DNA of 64,000 nt from Peribolospora baueri. Taxonomy: Eukaryota > Basidiomycota > Peribolosporomycetes > Peribolosporales > Peribolosporaceae. Within the stretch, counting starts at the first letter, position 1, and each line of letters opens with the position of its first letter. Below the pieces are notes generated by a model, which had not been told where the DNA came from, ran no database searches, and worked only from the letters and a program-made list of their open reading frames with translations. The stretch is from positions 62,001 through 126,000 of the forward strand of contig JAMDHS010000017.1 of NCBI GenBank assembly GCA_029717555.1, given 5' to 3'. Shown here piece after piece: positions 9,677-19,833 of this stretch. The position numbers and the translations under genes are program-made.

Positions 9677-12600
9677 ATGTCTCCAGTGGCTGTGCCTGCG
9701 CAGGCTGCTCAAAAGCCTAAACTTCGTACGAGGTGTGTATGGCTCGTGAGAACGAAAGAGCGAGGTCGATGGAGTCAGGACCGAGTAGCCAAACCTGTTG
9801 TAATTTTGCCCTTTCTCCATCTACTCAGATTCCGGAAGGCAAAGACATATGAGCCCATATACACGGGAGGACCGGTGGCGCTGACACCCGATGGCGCTTG
9901 GATCGTGACCACGGTCGGGGAGGATGTGGTCGTCACGGAGGTCGAGACTGGAGAGCAGGTGCACAGGATCACAGGCGTAAGTGGCATTTCCCTCTTTAAC
10001 GACAGTGATGGCTCGGAGGACTCTGCACGCTCAACCTCGATGCTGGACATTGCCCGCTGTCCTGGCCACAGGATTCTGAAGATGTGACGGCTCTGGCTCT
10101 CACTCCTTCGGGCGCCCACCTCATCGTCGTTTCCCGATCACTGCACATGCGCGTCTACACTCTCCCTACTTTTGAGCTCGTCCGCACCACAGCAAGGGTT
10201 CACGATGCGCCTGTGATCGTCATGGCTTGTGACCCCACGTCGACTTTGGTGGCCACTGGCTCGGCGGATAGCACGGTAAAGGTGTGGGACATTGAGAGGG
10301 GCTTTTGCACCCATTTCCTTCGGGGCCACGGAGGTGTTATCTCCGCGCTCACTTTCAACTTTCCAGACCCGTTCGGACTGTCATCGAACGCCGACGCCAA
10401 AGGCAAGGAAATTCCAGGTCGGCCAGGTGGCCAACGAACGATGGAGCTCGTCTCGGGTGCAGACGACACCAAGATCCGAATTTGGAACCTACAGACGAGC
10501 AAGTGCGTGGCCGTGTTGGACGGGCACGTGAGCGTTGTCCGTGGACTTTCCTGCTCTTCAGAAGGAACACATCTTGTCAGCGGGAGCAGAGATCAAGTGG
10601 TGATCGTGTGGGATTTGGTGAAACGGAGACAGCTGCGCACCGTCCCGGTGTACGAGTCTTTGGAGACCGTTGGGCTCTTGGAAGAGACCAGTATTGTCGG
10701 TGATCTGGAAGCTGCTGAAGGGGCTCTGACGTCTTCGTCAGGATCACCGAGACGTATGTTCTACACTGGTGGTCAGCAAGGATTGGTCAAGTTGTTCGAT
10801 CTCGACACTGGCAAGGCCGTTCTGACGCAGCCGAGCTCCTCTAGAGCACTCAAGGATGAGCATGGTATTGCCGATATTATGTAAGTTTTCCGTAGGAGTC
10901 GTCTCTTAAACCTCACACCCTGACCCTGATTGACACTTGTTCTGTCTATGCTTCTCCAGCTTCACACGATCCAGCAACACTCTCACGGCCATCCATCAAG
11001 ACCAAAACATACAGACGCTTTCGGTCGAGCATGGCCTCCGAAGAGTGCGCCAATTGGTCGGCTACAATGACGAGATCATCGACGCCCTCTTTCTCTCCTC
11101 ATCTACGCAATCTTCCTCCGACACAGGGATCAGTGCCGATACGGCGCTAGCACTGGCGACCAACTCGGACGAACTGCGAATCTATTCAACGTCCCGCTTC
11201 GATGTCGAGCTGCTCTCAGGACATAAAGACATTGTGCTCTGTCTCGCCGCGAGCGCTGATCGACGGTTACTGGCGAGCGGAAGCAAGGACCGGACGGCAC
11301 GGGTCTGGGGTCAGCGAAGGCGACCGGCAGGATCGTCTGTCAAGGTGGAGGTAGAGCCGGAGTGGGCCTGTTTGGCGGTGTGTGAGGGTCATGCGGAGAG
11401 CGTCGGTGCCGTAGCGATGGCAAAGCGGGACAGTGGTTTCCTGTTTACGGCGTCACAAGATAGGACCGTGAAGATGTGGGACTTGACGGAGGTGTTGGGG
11501 ACGGATGCGATGCCGGACGAGCCTCGACGGCTTCGTAGCCTGATGACGCAAAAGATCCACGACAAGGACATCAACAGTCTTGACCTTGCACCGAACGACA
11601 AGCTGCTCGCATCGGCCTCGCAGGACAGGACAGCCAAAGTGTTTGCCATTGAGCGGTCTGTGTCTCAGGGTGGTGCTGCTCAAGCGCGACTTAAGCTACT
11701 CGGCATATGCAAGGGCCACAAAAGGGGCGTGTGGACGGTCAAATTCAGCCCTGTCGATCGATGCATTGCGACGGGAGGAGGTGATAGGACGATCAAGTTG
11801 TGGAGCTTAGAGGATTTCTCTTGCGTGAAGGTGAGCACCACCATCATGGTCTGTTTCTCCGATGTTTAGTCTAGCACGAATCGCTGAAAGAATCGCCGCG
11901 TATCTCTCTCGCAGACATTCGAAGGACACACGAACTCTGTCCTCCGAGTCGACTTCCTCACTGCGGGTATGCAGATGCTCTCATGCGCCTCGGACGGTTT
12001 GGTCAAACTGTGGAACGTCCGTGACGAGGAGTGTGTAACGACGATGGACAATCACACCGAGAGGATCTGGGGTCTAGCAGTTGGACGGGACGAGTCGGTC
12101 GTTGTCTCGGCCGGCGCCGACTCTGTCGTCACATTTTGGGAGGACTACACTGAGCAAGAAGAGGAGGAAAAGGCGGCAGCGTTCGAGGACCTAGTCTCAA
12201 AGTGAGTCGTGATACCGGATGAGGCGAGGAGGCACCAGAGGGGCGCGCCTAATCTGACCTGACCATCGCTGTGCTTTCGTCATTTAGAGAGCAAGACTTC
12301 CAAAACTTCCTCAGCGTGAAGGACTACAGGAACGCCATCATTCTCGCGCTCTCGATGGATCAACCTCGGAGGCTCCTCAACCTATTCAACACAGCTGCGG
12401 GGTCTCGCTCCGACGACTTGGCCCAGGAGGACGACGAACACACAATGGCGTCCTCAGCCTTAGCATCTGCGCGGAACGGTGATATTGCCAACGGCCCCGC
12501 TTCTTCCCGTTCTATCACTGGTGTCTTAGCGGTGGACGAGGTGATCCGCACGTTGAATCCCTCTGATCTTATCCGCCTTTTGGGGCACGTCCGCGACTGG

Positions 12601-12903
12601 AACACTAGTAGTAAGACGAACGGCGTCGCTCAGCGCATCCTGCATGCTATATTGCGCTACCACCAAGCCGAGAAGCTGGAGAAGGCGTTTCAAGAAGAGG
12701 CGCAAGCTGCTTCAGCGGACGGGACTGTGGCTTTGCCTGGCACGACGAAAAAGGCGGCCGGCGGCAAGCCCGCCACCTTGAAGGACGCTTTGGACGCTCT
12801 GCTTCCCTACACCGAACGCCATTTTGCGCGTGCCGACCGTCAAGTCCAGGAAAGTTTTATTGTTGAATACACACTCAACGCCATGGACTTCTTGTTAGAA
12901 TGA
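9677..12903 (+). CDS. UTP13: U3 snoRNP WD40 protein Utp13 (TBL3 family)
   Basis: The six exons are 9677-9732, 9829-9976, 10072-10880, 10960-11830, 11915-12201 and 12288-12903, giving 928 residues. About a dozen WD repeats span the first three quarters of the protein, for example GSADSTVKVWDIERG, SGADDTKIRIWNLQ, SGSRDQVVIVWDLV, SGSKDRTARVWG, TASQDRTVKMWDL, GGGDRTIKLWSLEDF and SDGLVKLWNVRDEE. This fits two beta-propellers. The helical C-terminal Utp13 domain follows (EQDFQNFLSVKDYRNAIILA to MDFLLE). Utp13 belongs to the UTP-B module of the small-subunit processome, which binds the 5' end of pre-rRNA in the nucleolus. All splice junctions fall in frame with canonical GT-AG ends. It is divergent from DBP10. 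Confidence 0.94.
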
Positions 12904-13682
12904 GTGTGCTTGCGCATGTGTACTATCACCTGAGGAAGGGAAGTGACGTTCAACCACGCTCGAGGATTCCATGCGACCGTCTTCATGAATGACCCAATCG
13001 ACGGCCTGAATGACGACACCGCGAACGGCGATATCAGTAGCGAGAGAAGAAGGAAGTCGTGCTGGTTGGATATGGACTCTAGGAGATGTAAAGACGCTTC
13101 GCATAGACGTTATGCTGACCTCTACATGAACGATACAGGAGCCGCCGCTGCGCCTACGTCGTCCGCTCTACTTCATGAGAGCGAGAGGCAGCCCACAGAC
13201 TGCGGCTGGTCCCGTGACATCTGGACGAACGTGTGTTGGCGGTGGTCGCAGCTGCGGCGCATTCGTCGAAACGCCGGCGATGATCTTCGGAAGTCTAATA
13301 AATGGTGTAGCTACGACCACTCTTTGTCTGGCCTTGACCCTGTCCTATCCGTCATACCCTCCCCCACTTTGCTTTTGACATCCTCGCCGAGTCAGCGAGC
13401 GAATGTTCAATCCTTTTACGTCCTCGGAACTCTGTGAGGGTCGCCTCTGTCCAGCTGATGACTGATTGGCTCGGCAAAGGCCGTCAAAGCAGGTCGCGCT
13501 TCTCGGGCTGCTAACCCTGTCTCTGACGCTTTCCTTCTTTGGCAGTTCTCATCGTCGCCCTTCCCCGCCTGTCCATGGAGTGAGTTCCTGTTTTTTCCAG
13601 TGCAGTTTCTTAACCGTGACCAGCCTGACCTATTTCGTTTCTACCTGCCGACGTCCATCGCTCACACTTTGACAGTTGGTTC
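12904..13682. other. Intergenic region with one non-repetitive open frame
   Basis: This lies between UTP13 and the BAG-domain gene. An ATG-initiated frame of 150 codons runs 12985-13437; its composition is not repetitive but it matches nothing I recognise. A short upstream open frame (ATG GAG TGA, about 13575) and a pyrimidine-rich stretch lie just before the BAG gene. Most of the region is probably 3' UTR plus promoter and 5' UTR. Confidence 0.4.
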
Positions 13683-14715
13683 ATGGCTCCGATGCGACGG
13701 GCCGCCCGTGCGGCGGGCGGTCAGGATCAAAGTTCACCTTCCAGAGTAGTCGTGCAGTGGGGACGAGAGAGGTAGGTGTTTGCCTCTGGCCACTATCGAG
13801 CTCGCACACGTAACTTGACCGTTCGGTTTTAACGTTCTTTTATGTATCCTCCTTCTTCGCTTATTCCCCGTCAGATTGCACATCGATCTGCCCCATGAAC
13901 CCAAGCCAACACTAGGCATGCTCAAGTCCAAGCTCGCAGCCATCACTTCCATCCCTCTTTCCCAGATCAAACTCGTGTACAAGGGGCTTGTACTTCGCGA
14001 CGACAAGACACTGTTAGAGTCTTACGGTATCCAGAACGGAGACATGCTTGCCCTCGTTGGCACCAAAGGCGGCGTCGAGCCGGACCGCGTGGGCGCCAAG
14101 CAGCGCGAAGCTAAGGCAGCCCGTAAGGAGGAAGAAGACACAAGTGAGGCGGGCATGATCAAGCGGATCAGAGCAACGGTTAATAAGACGCGAGAAGAGC
14201 TATTGGGAGATGTGGAAGGGTTTGAGAAGAGCGTCAGGTATCTTAACCGGGATGAGAAGAAGGGAACGGTGGCGGGTACGGAAGGAGCAAGCCGGGAAAC
14301 GGGGCGGAGCGATGAGAGCAGGCGGAGGGACAGGAGCAGGAGTCCATCCGCATCATCCCCCAACTCGGCTGCAGTTCCCGTCACTTCCACTGGCGCTCCG
14401 GCTCCTCAAGCTACCGCTTCTATTGCTGCGCACCGACAGAGGCGCAACTCGACTGCGAGCAACGCCTCAACAGCCGCTTCAACCGTCTCAGAGCAGCCTC
14501 CTCTGGCGCCTTCCGCGCTCCCGAAAGCCCACCGTCGCCTATCCGAGCTCCTCTTGCGCTCCCTCCTCGCTCTCGATGCCATCAACCTCAGCCCTGGAGC
14601 GGATGAGGTGCGCAAGGAACGCAAGGCTGGCGTGAAGGAGATTCAGGGATGGCTCGATCGTGTGGACAAGGCGTGGAACGACGCGAGAGGGAAGCCAGGT
14701 GTCACTGAGGATTGA
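13683..14715 (+). CDS. BAG1-like co-chaperone (ubiquitin-like + BAG domain)
   Basis: The two exons are 13683-13771 and 13875-14715, giving 309 residues. After a short basic start (MAPMRRAARAAGG) a ubiquitin-like fold runs about residues 24-95: VVVQWGRERLHIDLPHEPKP, IKLVYKGLVLRDDKTLLESY, GIQNGDMLALVG. A helical part and a Ser/Ala-rich linker follow, then a BAG domain near the C-terminus (HRRLSELLLRSLLALDAINL, VRKERKAGVKEIQGWLDRVD). BAG domains bind the Hsp70 nucleotide-binding domain and promote ADP release, and the ubiquitin-like part may link Hsp70 to the proteasome. The order matches animal BAG1 and fission-yeast Bag101. I see no membrane anchor, unlike yeast Snl1. Confidence 0.85.
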
Positions 14716-15898
14716 CGGCTGGACGAGTATTTATGTAGGTTCTCGCTTACCTGTGATCATCTTGCATCGTGCCCCCTGTGCGTGGGTGGCCGGCGGAGCG
14801 CTCTCATCATGCAACGGTGGACGCACATAGACTTTCCTGTCATCATCATTGAGCTGGATAAGCCTCTGTCGAGGCTGCGACTGTTTGTTTCCAGTAGCCG
14901 GTTATGTCGTTCTTTGTGACCGACCGGCGGCATGCTGGGGCTGCGTAAGCGTGGAGTACTCGAGCGCTCTAAATACTCCCGCCGTTCCTTTCGGCGTTGG
15001 GTCCTGTTCGTAGGTGCCGTTGGTCGAACTAAGACTTGTTTAGTTGGCACGTACACTGATCTTCGGATCGACAAGAAATGTCAGCTCTCGTGTGTGGTAG
15101 CCGACGGGATCATCTCGTGCAGCAGCAGACCTGTGCAGATGTCCGAGTCGTTGGAACGCTCTAGCCGACGGAAAGGAGCTCCTTTTGCGTGCTTTTAAGT
15201 CCCGCTTGCTTTGTCCGAACCGACGAACCCGGTTTCCGCCTTAGTAAGTTATCCGTTCCCTCTCGTCGTCCCTTCCAGGGTGGTGGACCGTAGGCTAACT
15301 AGGACGCATGTGCAACGTGCTCGCCGTTCCCGAGGAACGTACGATGGCGCCATGGTCCACGAGGAAGGCCTTCTACAACCGCTTTGTCGATCTGGTAGCT
15401 GAAGTACTAGTCGGCAAGGGCATCCGCCCATGCCGTGCGGACGTCCGTGGGTCCTCAGGAAAGGCGGCGATTTACCAAGCAGTTCGCCGATGATCAGCGA
15501 CGCGGCAGATAGCATTGCGCGACGTCCGTCTGTGGTCTCCTTCCTTGTCCTCCACCACCCCGGTCTGGCTACCCGGGACAAAATGAGCTAGCTCCTAGCT
15601 ACTCTCATCTCCCGTCGCCTGTGATCTTCCCTTCTCACAATCCTTCCTTTTTTCTGCTGCAGTCAAACGGAGAGACAGTCAGTCTAGTCTGGCCAGTCAT
15701 TCACCTGAGGTATTCGCTCTTCACCCTTTTCTTTTTTTCGCAGGTTCCTACGGGCCCAAGTGAACACCATATAAAGGGACTTTTTGCTCACCCCCGTCTT
15801 CGCTCTCCTCATAGTCTCTCCTTCTGTCTCTTTCCAGTACACACGCTCCTTCACGCTCCTTGCACCCCCACAATCCTTTGCTTTTCCTACCAGACACC
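14716..15898. other. Intergenic region and promoter of the secreted-protein gene
   Basis: No coding gene can be supported here. The right half becomes pyrimidine-rich toward 15610-15890 and contains a TATA box (15770-15775). This is the pattern expected upstream of a strongly expressed gene. Confidence 0.5.
15770..15775 (+). promoter_or_regulatory. TATA box
   Basis: A TATAAA element lies 124 bp before the ATG of the small secreted-protein gene and is followed by a C/T-rich leader. Position and orientation fit a core promoter. Confidence 0.65.
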
Positions 15899-16672
15899 AT
15901 GCAGTTCCGCACCATCGTCCTCGGCGCTCTCGCCCTCGCCTCCGGCTCCCTCGCCGCTACCAGCGGCCCTGCCAGGCTCGACACGATGGTCGTCGCGCGC
16001 ACCGACGCCTGCGCCCAGGTCGGCCAGACCCTCACCACGATGGCCGCTAAACTCGACAAGCCCATCGCTGAGATCAACTCTCTGACCAAGCAGAACGCCA
16101 CCATGGCCGTCGCCAAGCCCGTCGTCCAGAAGGCCGTCCACGTCCTCCAGGCCACCGCCAACAAGCTCCAGGCGCTCAAGAAGGAGAACGTGAAGTGCCA
16201 GCTCGGCACTAACGGCGTCCAGGCCAACGTGGCTGCTCGCCAGGGCGACCCCGTGACGGCTGGTGTTGACATCCTCCTCCCCAAGGTCAACGTCCTCCTC
16301 GTCGACCTCACCCGCGTCGTCAACACTCTCCCCCTCGCCCCCGTCACCACCCTCGTCGAGGGCCTTGAGCCCGCTCTCGGCGCCCTCATCCTCGGCCTCG
16401 AGGCTGTCGTTGCTGGCGACCTCCTCCCCGTTCTCAGCGGCGTGTGAGTTTTGCGCTCTGTTACCTCACACCGTCCTACTCACGCGACCCTGCCGTCCGC
16501 TCTCGCTCCATCTCGACGCATCCTGACTGACTCTTCGTCTTGGTTCACGTCCCCTTCCAGCCTCACCCCCGTCCTCGCCGCCCTCGCTGGCCTCGGCATC
16601 AGCCTCAGCGGCCTCGACACCACCCTCCAGTCGGTCAACCTCGGCGCTCTCCTCGACGGCGTGACCATCTAA
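15899..16672 (+). CDS. Small secreted protein, function unknown
   Basis: The two exons are 15899-16443 and 16561-16672, giving 218 residues. A classic signal peptide opens the protein (MQFRTIVLGALALASGSLAA, cleavage likely after Ala-Ala near residue 20). The mature part is rich in Ala, Leu and Val. It has few cysteines (DAC and VKC, one likely pair) and ends in hydrophobic, amphipathic stretches (LAALAGLGISLSGLDTT). I see no GPI signal, catalytic motif or repeat. The fold resembles in character the helical hydrophobic-surface-binding proteins of fungi, but I cannot assign that family. Codons end almost always in C or G, mostly C, and the promoter has a TATA box, so strong expression is likely. 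The TAA stop is at 16670. Confidence 0.75.
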
Positions 16673-17303
16673 GCGTTGAGCGCAATCGCCGTAGTGATTC
16701 CGACCGGGAACGGTCGTCAGGCTCGAAGGGGCGCGGCTCCCTTCGGTTTCTTCTGCGGTCTCGCCAGACCTGCATTGTTTACATATTCTACGGTCGTCTG
16801 GGATAATAGTAATTTCCATCGCCGACAAAGTTAGATTGTGCGCCGGGAGATTATACATCTTACCATCATTACTGATATGAGGGGATGTTGACACCAGCAT
16901 GCGATCCGGCGGCCCTATCTCAGCAACAGTGATAAGAGAAGAGTCTACTGCCTGGCGACGAAAGCGCTCTGTACACTGACCAACGAAATCTTGGAGCCAG
17001 GGCTGTCCGCCTTCGAGAGAAAGTGGTCATCGTCTTGACTGCCTTCACAGTCCAGGGAAAACAGAAGATGGGTCGTCCGTCGTCGTTCTGCGCGGTGAAT
17101 TGAAATCACGTGCCAGTCGTCGGACTGAAGGAGCCACCCACCGCGCGTTCCCGGCTCGATCTCCACCTCGCCGTCCGCCACCATCTCGTTTCCCCACGTC
17201 TTCACCAAAGGTGTCGGCCGCGGCTTTGCGCATTTGACTTGGAACGGACAGGATCGGATAGCCTGAAAGTTCAGGACGCAAGGCCAGTGCGCTCGTCGTC
17301 GTC
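16673..17303. other. Intergenic region
   Basis: This spans the 3' end of the secreted-protein gene and the 5' region of TOA2. No TATA box is evident next to TOA2. I see no gene. Confidence 0.5.
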
Positions 17304-18009
17304 ATGGCGTATTACGAGCTCTACCGTCGATCCAGGCGAGTCGCTGAGCTGGCCGGGTCGCGGGACCATGCTAGGCCGTCCTGCTGATACGAGATGCGCC
17401 TCCTTGCTCGGTTTGACGTCGTGCATCGTCTCTATCATGTTTCACGGGTAATCTTCTGTACGCTTTCCTGTTCTCACGCGGCTCTGCCACTATGCGCTCG
17501 TCATGCGGGACGGCAGTATCGGCGTCGCCCTGATTGACGCTCTTGACGAGCTCATCCAGTCGGGCCACATCAACCCGCAACTGGCGATGAAGGTCCTGAC
17601 CCAGTTCGATCGCTCCATCGCTGACACCATCACTAAGCAGGTCAAGGCCAAGAGTGGGATGAAGGTTGGTTGCTTCCATGTCGACGTTCGAGCGCACCGA
17701 GGCATTGCCGGTGCGGCGGGCAAGAGCCGCGCTTGTCAGAGGGATCGCGAGCACTCTGTGCGGTCATCATCCGTGGTTTCGGAAGGACCTAATTCGTTTA
17801 CGTGATATCGTTCCCACATCCCCCTCATACCTCTCCTGGTGCCCCTCCCTCTTTCCTTCCAGGGCCACTTGCGCGACTACAACCTCTGCGACGAGGTTTG
17901 GACGTTCATCGTGAAGAACGCCCAGCTCAAGCTCGACACGAACGAGATGCTGCCCGTGGAGAGGGTCAAGATTGTGGCGTGCAAGATGAATGAGGGGCAG
18001 GGCAAGTGA
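17304..18009 (+). CDS. TOA2: Transcription initiation factor IIA, gamma (small) subunit
   Basis: The three exons are 17304-17335, 17517-17664 and 17863-18009, giving 108 residues, the usual size for this subunit. The family sequence is clear: it opens MAYYELYRRSSIGVALIDAL, continues QLAMKVLTQFDRSI, and ends in the beta-barrel part (GHLRDYNLCDEVWTFIVKNA, VKIVACK). TFIIA binds TBP on promoter DNA and stabilises it. The helical N-terminus pairs with the large subunit TOA1, and the C-terminal strands contact TBP and DNA. Intron 1 begins with GC rather than GT (AG|GCGAGT). The family sequence requires this junction: Arg-Ser-Ser-Ile. Intron 2 (198 nt, donor gttggt) is long for this window. Confidence 0.93.
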
Positions 18010-18249
18010 TAGAGGTTTCGCATGGGGGCGCGACTGGGTGGCCCGTCGAGTCTGTGGTAGGCAACCGAAGCCGAGGTCTTCACTGCCCGCGGCGGGGAGG
18101 CGGTGGGCGGGTGTCGAGTTGGAAGCCGCAAGGGTTTGAGCGACCTGCGTACCGGTACCGACGGGATCCATGTCCTTTGCTGTCCCGGTCTGAAGTGCTC
18201 TCCCAAACTGTATTTCTACGTCATGTTCACAAATCAGAAAAAGATAGCG

Positions 18250-18525
18250 ATGCGAGTCCCCCATCTATGTTTTGCCCTCGCTTTCGCGTTCTCTTCTTTC
18301 GTCGTCGGCGTGGACTCGGACACCCTGGGCTTCTCGGCCGGTTCCTCGGACACCTTGGGTTTCTCGGACGGTCCCTCGGGCACAGAGGGCGCAGGGGAAG
18401 AGGAGACGTCCTCCTTCACCGACGGCGAGAAAGGCGCAACGGAGGCGGTCGTTTCGGTGGGGAGCGTCGGATCCGGAGATGGACATCAAATTGGAGAAGG
18501 CTCGAAGAAGTGGGCTGGATGGTGA
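18250..18525 (+). CDS. Candidate small secreted peptide (weak)
   Basis: A single-exon frame of 91 residues starts with a good-looking signal peptide (MRVPHLCFALAFAFSSFVVG). Two near-identical copies of SDTLGFS follow, then an acidic, Gly/Ser-rich tail ending KKWAGW. I recognise no family. The complementary strand is also open across 18234-18419 with a Lys/Glu/Pro-rich frame, so coding on either strand is uncertain. It lies 241 bp after the TOA2 stop and could instead be part of that gene's 3' region. No TATA box is seen. Confidence 0.3.
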   Translation: MRVPHLCFALAFAFSSFVVGVDSDTLGFSAGSSDTLGFSDGPSGTEGAGEEETSSFTDGEKGATEAVVSVGSVGSGDGHQIGEGSKKWAGW

Positions 18526-19131
18526 TGGTAAAGCCATGCGCACGGGCGACCGCCGTCGTACGTGTCCTCGACGATGCGGGGAGTGCGGTCGTTCTCGCTG
18601 GACGCTTTGCTATCTATTACAGATAGCTGTCAGCCAGACCGCCCCCTCGACGCTCACCCGCATGTAGGAAAAGGACTCCGGCGCACATCTCGACGGTGAA
18701 AAGCCTTCACGATAACGCCTCCTTTCCTCACAGCGAACACGTCGACTGGCCTTGGCCTGCACTACGATGACGGTTCAAGATGCCCAAATAGCTACTGTTT
18801 TAATTGCCAGAAAAAAGCATGGTTCAATCAATGGCAACCCGATGAAAAAGACGAAAAGACGAAAGCCGATGCTACGCTACATGCGGCTGTGGGGGAACAA
18901 ACAAAGTTAAGACAACAGCTCGGTTTGAATCAGAGTCCGTTCGAAGGCAAAAGAAGGAAGGAGGATTTCGACGCGACGGTGACGAGCGCGGAAAGAAAAC
19001 GAAAAAAAAAGGAGCGTGGTGAGAGGCGGACGCCGCGAGACTGCTCAGAGTAAGGTTAGGGGTCTGCTTCCAGAGGTTTGTTGGGGGCGAGGAGAACGGG
19101 GGAGAGGGGGAGTTTCTAAGCCGAGAAAGGC
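18526..19131. other. Intergenic region before the Ser-Gly protein 3' end
   Basis: This contains an A-rich stretch (about 18975-19015) and no supported gene. It probably includes the 3' UTR of the gene on the minus strand. Confidence 0.45.
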
Positions 19132-19600
19132 TTAGAAGAGGGCGCGGTGACGCTTGAGCATCTTGAGGTGACCAGCGGACGGCTTGGCCGAGGTGGTGGA
19201 GGTCGACTTGGCCGAGCTCGAGGACAGCTGGGCCGAGGTCGAAGTCGGCTGGACCGAGGCGGAGGACGCCTGGGGCGAGCAGCTGGTCTTGCGGACGCAC
19301 GTGTACGTCTTGGAGTCAAACTTGAAGCCAGACGTGCACTTGTGGTGGGCGCTCGCGCCCTGGGTCTTCGGCTGGCAGTGGCCGGCGGCGACGTAGACCC
19401 ATTCGTGCGGGCAGGTGACGCCCTCCGGCGGGCAGGTGTCCGTACCGTTGTTGGGAACGCACACGCCGGGCTGCGACCACCAGAACTGGTTCGAACCGCA
19501 AGTCGAGCCACCAGAGCCGGAGCCGCTGCCAGAGCCCGAGCCGGAGCCAGAGCCGCTGCCAGAACCACTGCCAGAGCCGCTGCCAGAGCCGCTACCGGAG

Positions 19601-19631
<31 letters not shown>

Positions 19632-19798
19632 CCGAGCCCGAGCCCGAGCCCGAGCCACTGCCAGAGCCACTGCCAGAGCCGGAGCCAGAGCCAGAGCCCT
19701 CGTCGCCGCAGTCGTCACCGCCCTCAGAGCCAGAGCCAGAGCCAGAGCCAGAGCCACTGCCAGAGCCACTGCCAGAGCCAGAGCCACTGCCAGAGCCA

Positions 19799-19833
<35 letters not shown>

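Noticed and set aside
18234-18419. Minus-strand Lys/Glu/Pro-rich frame opposite the candidate secreted peptide
   Set aside because: There is no ATG and no usable acceptor, and a stop lies just upstream in frame. It was kept only as a caution for the plus-strand call.
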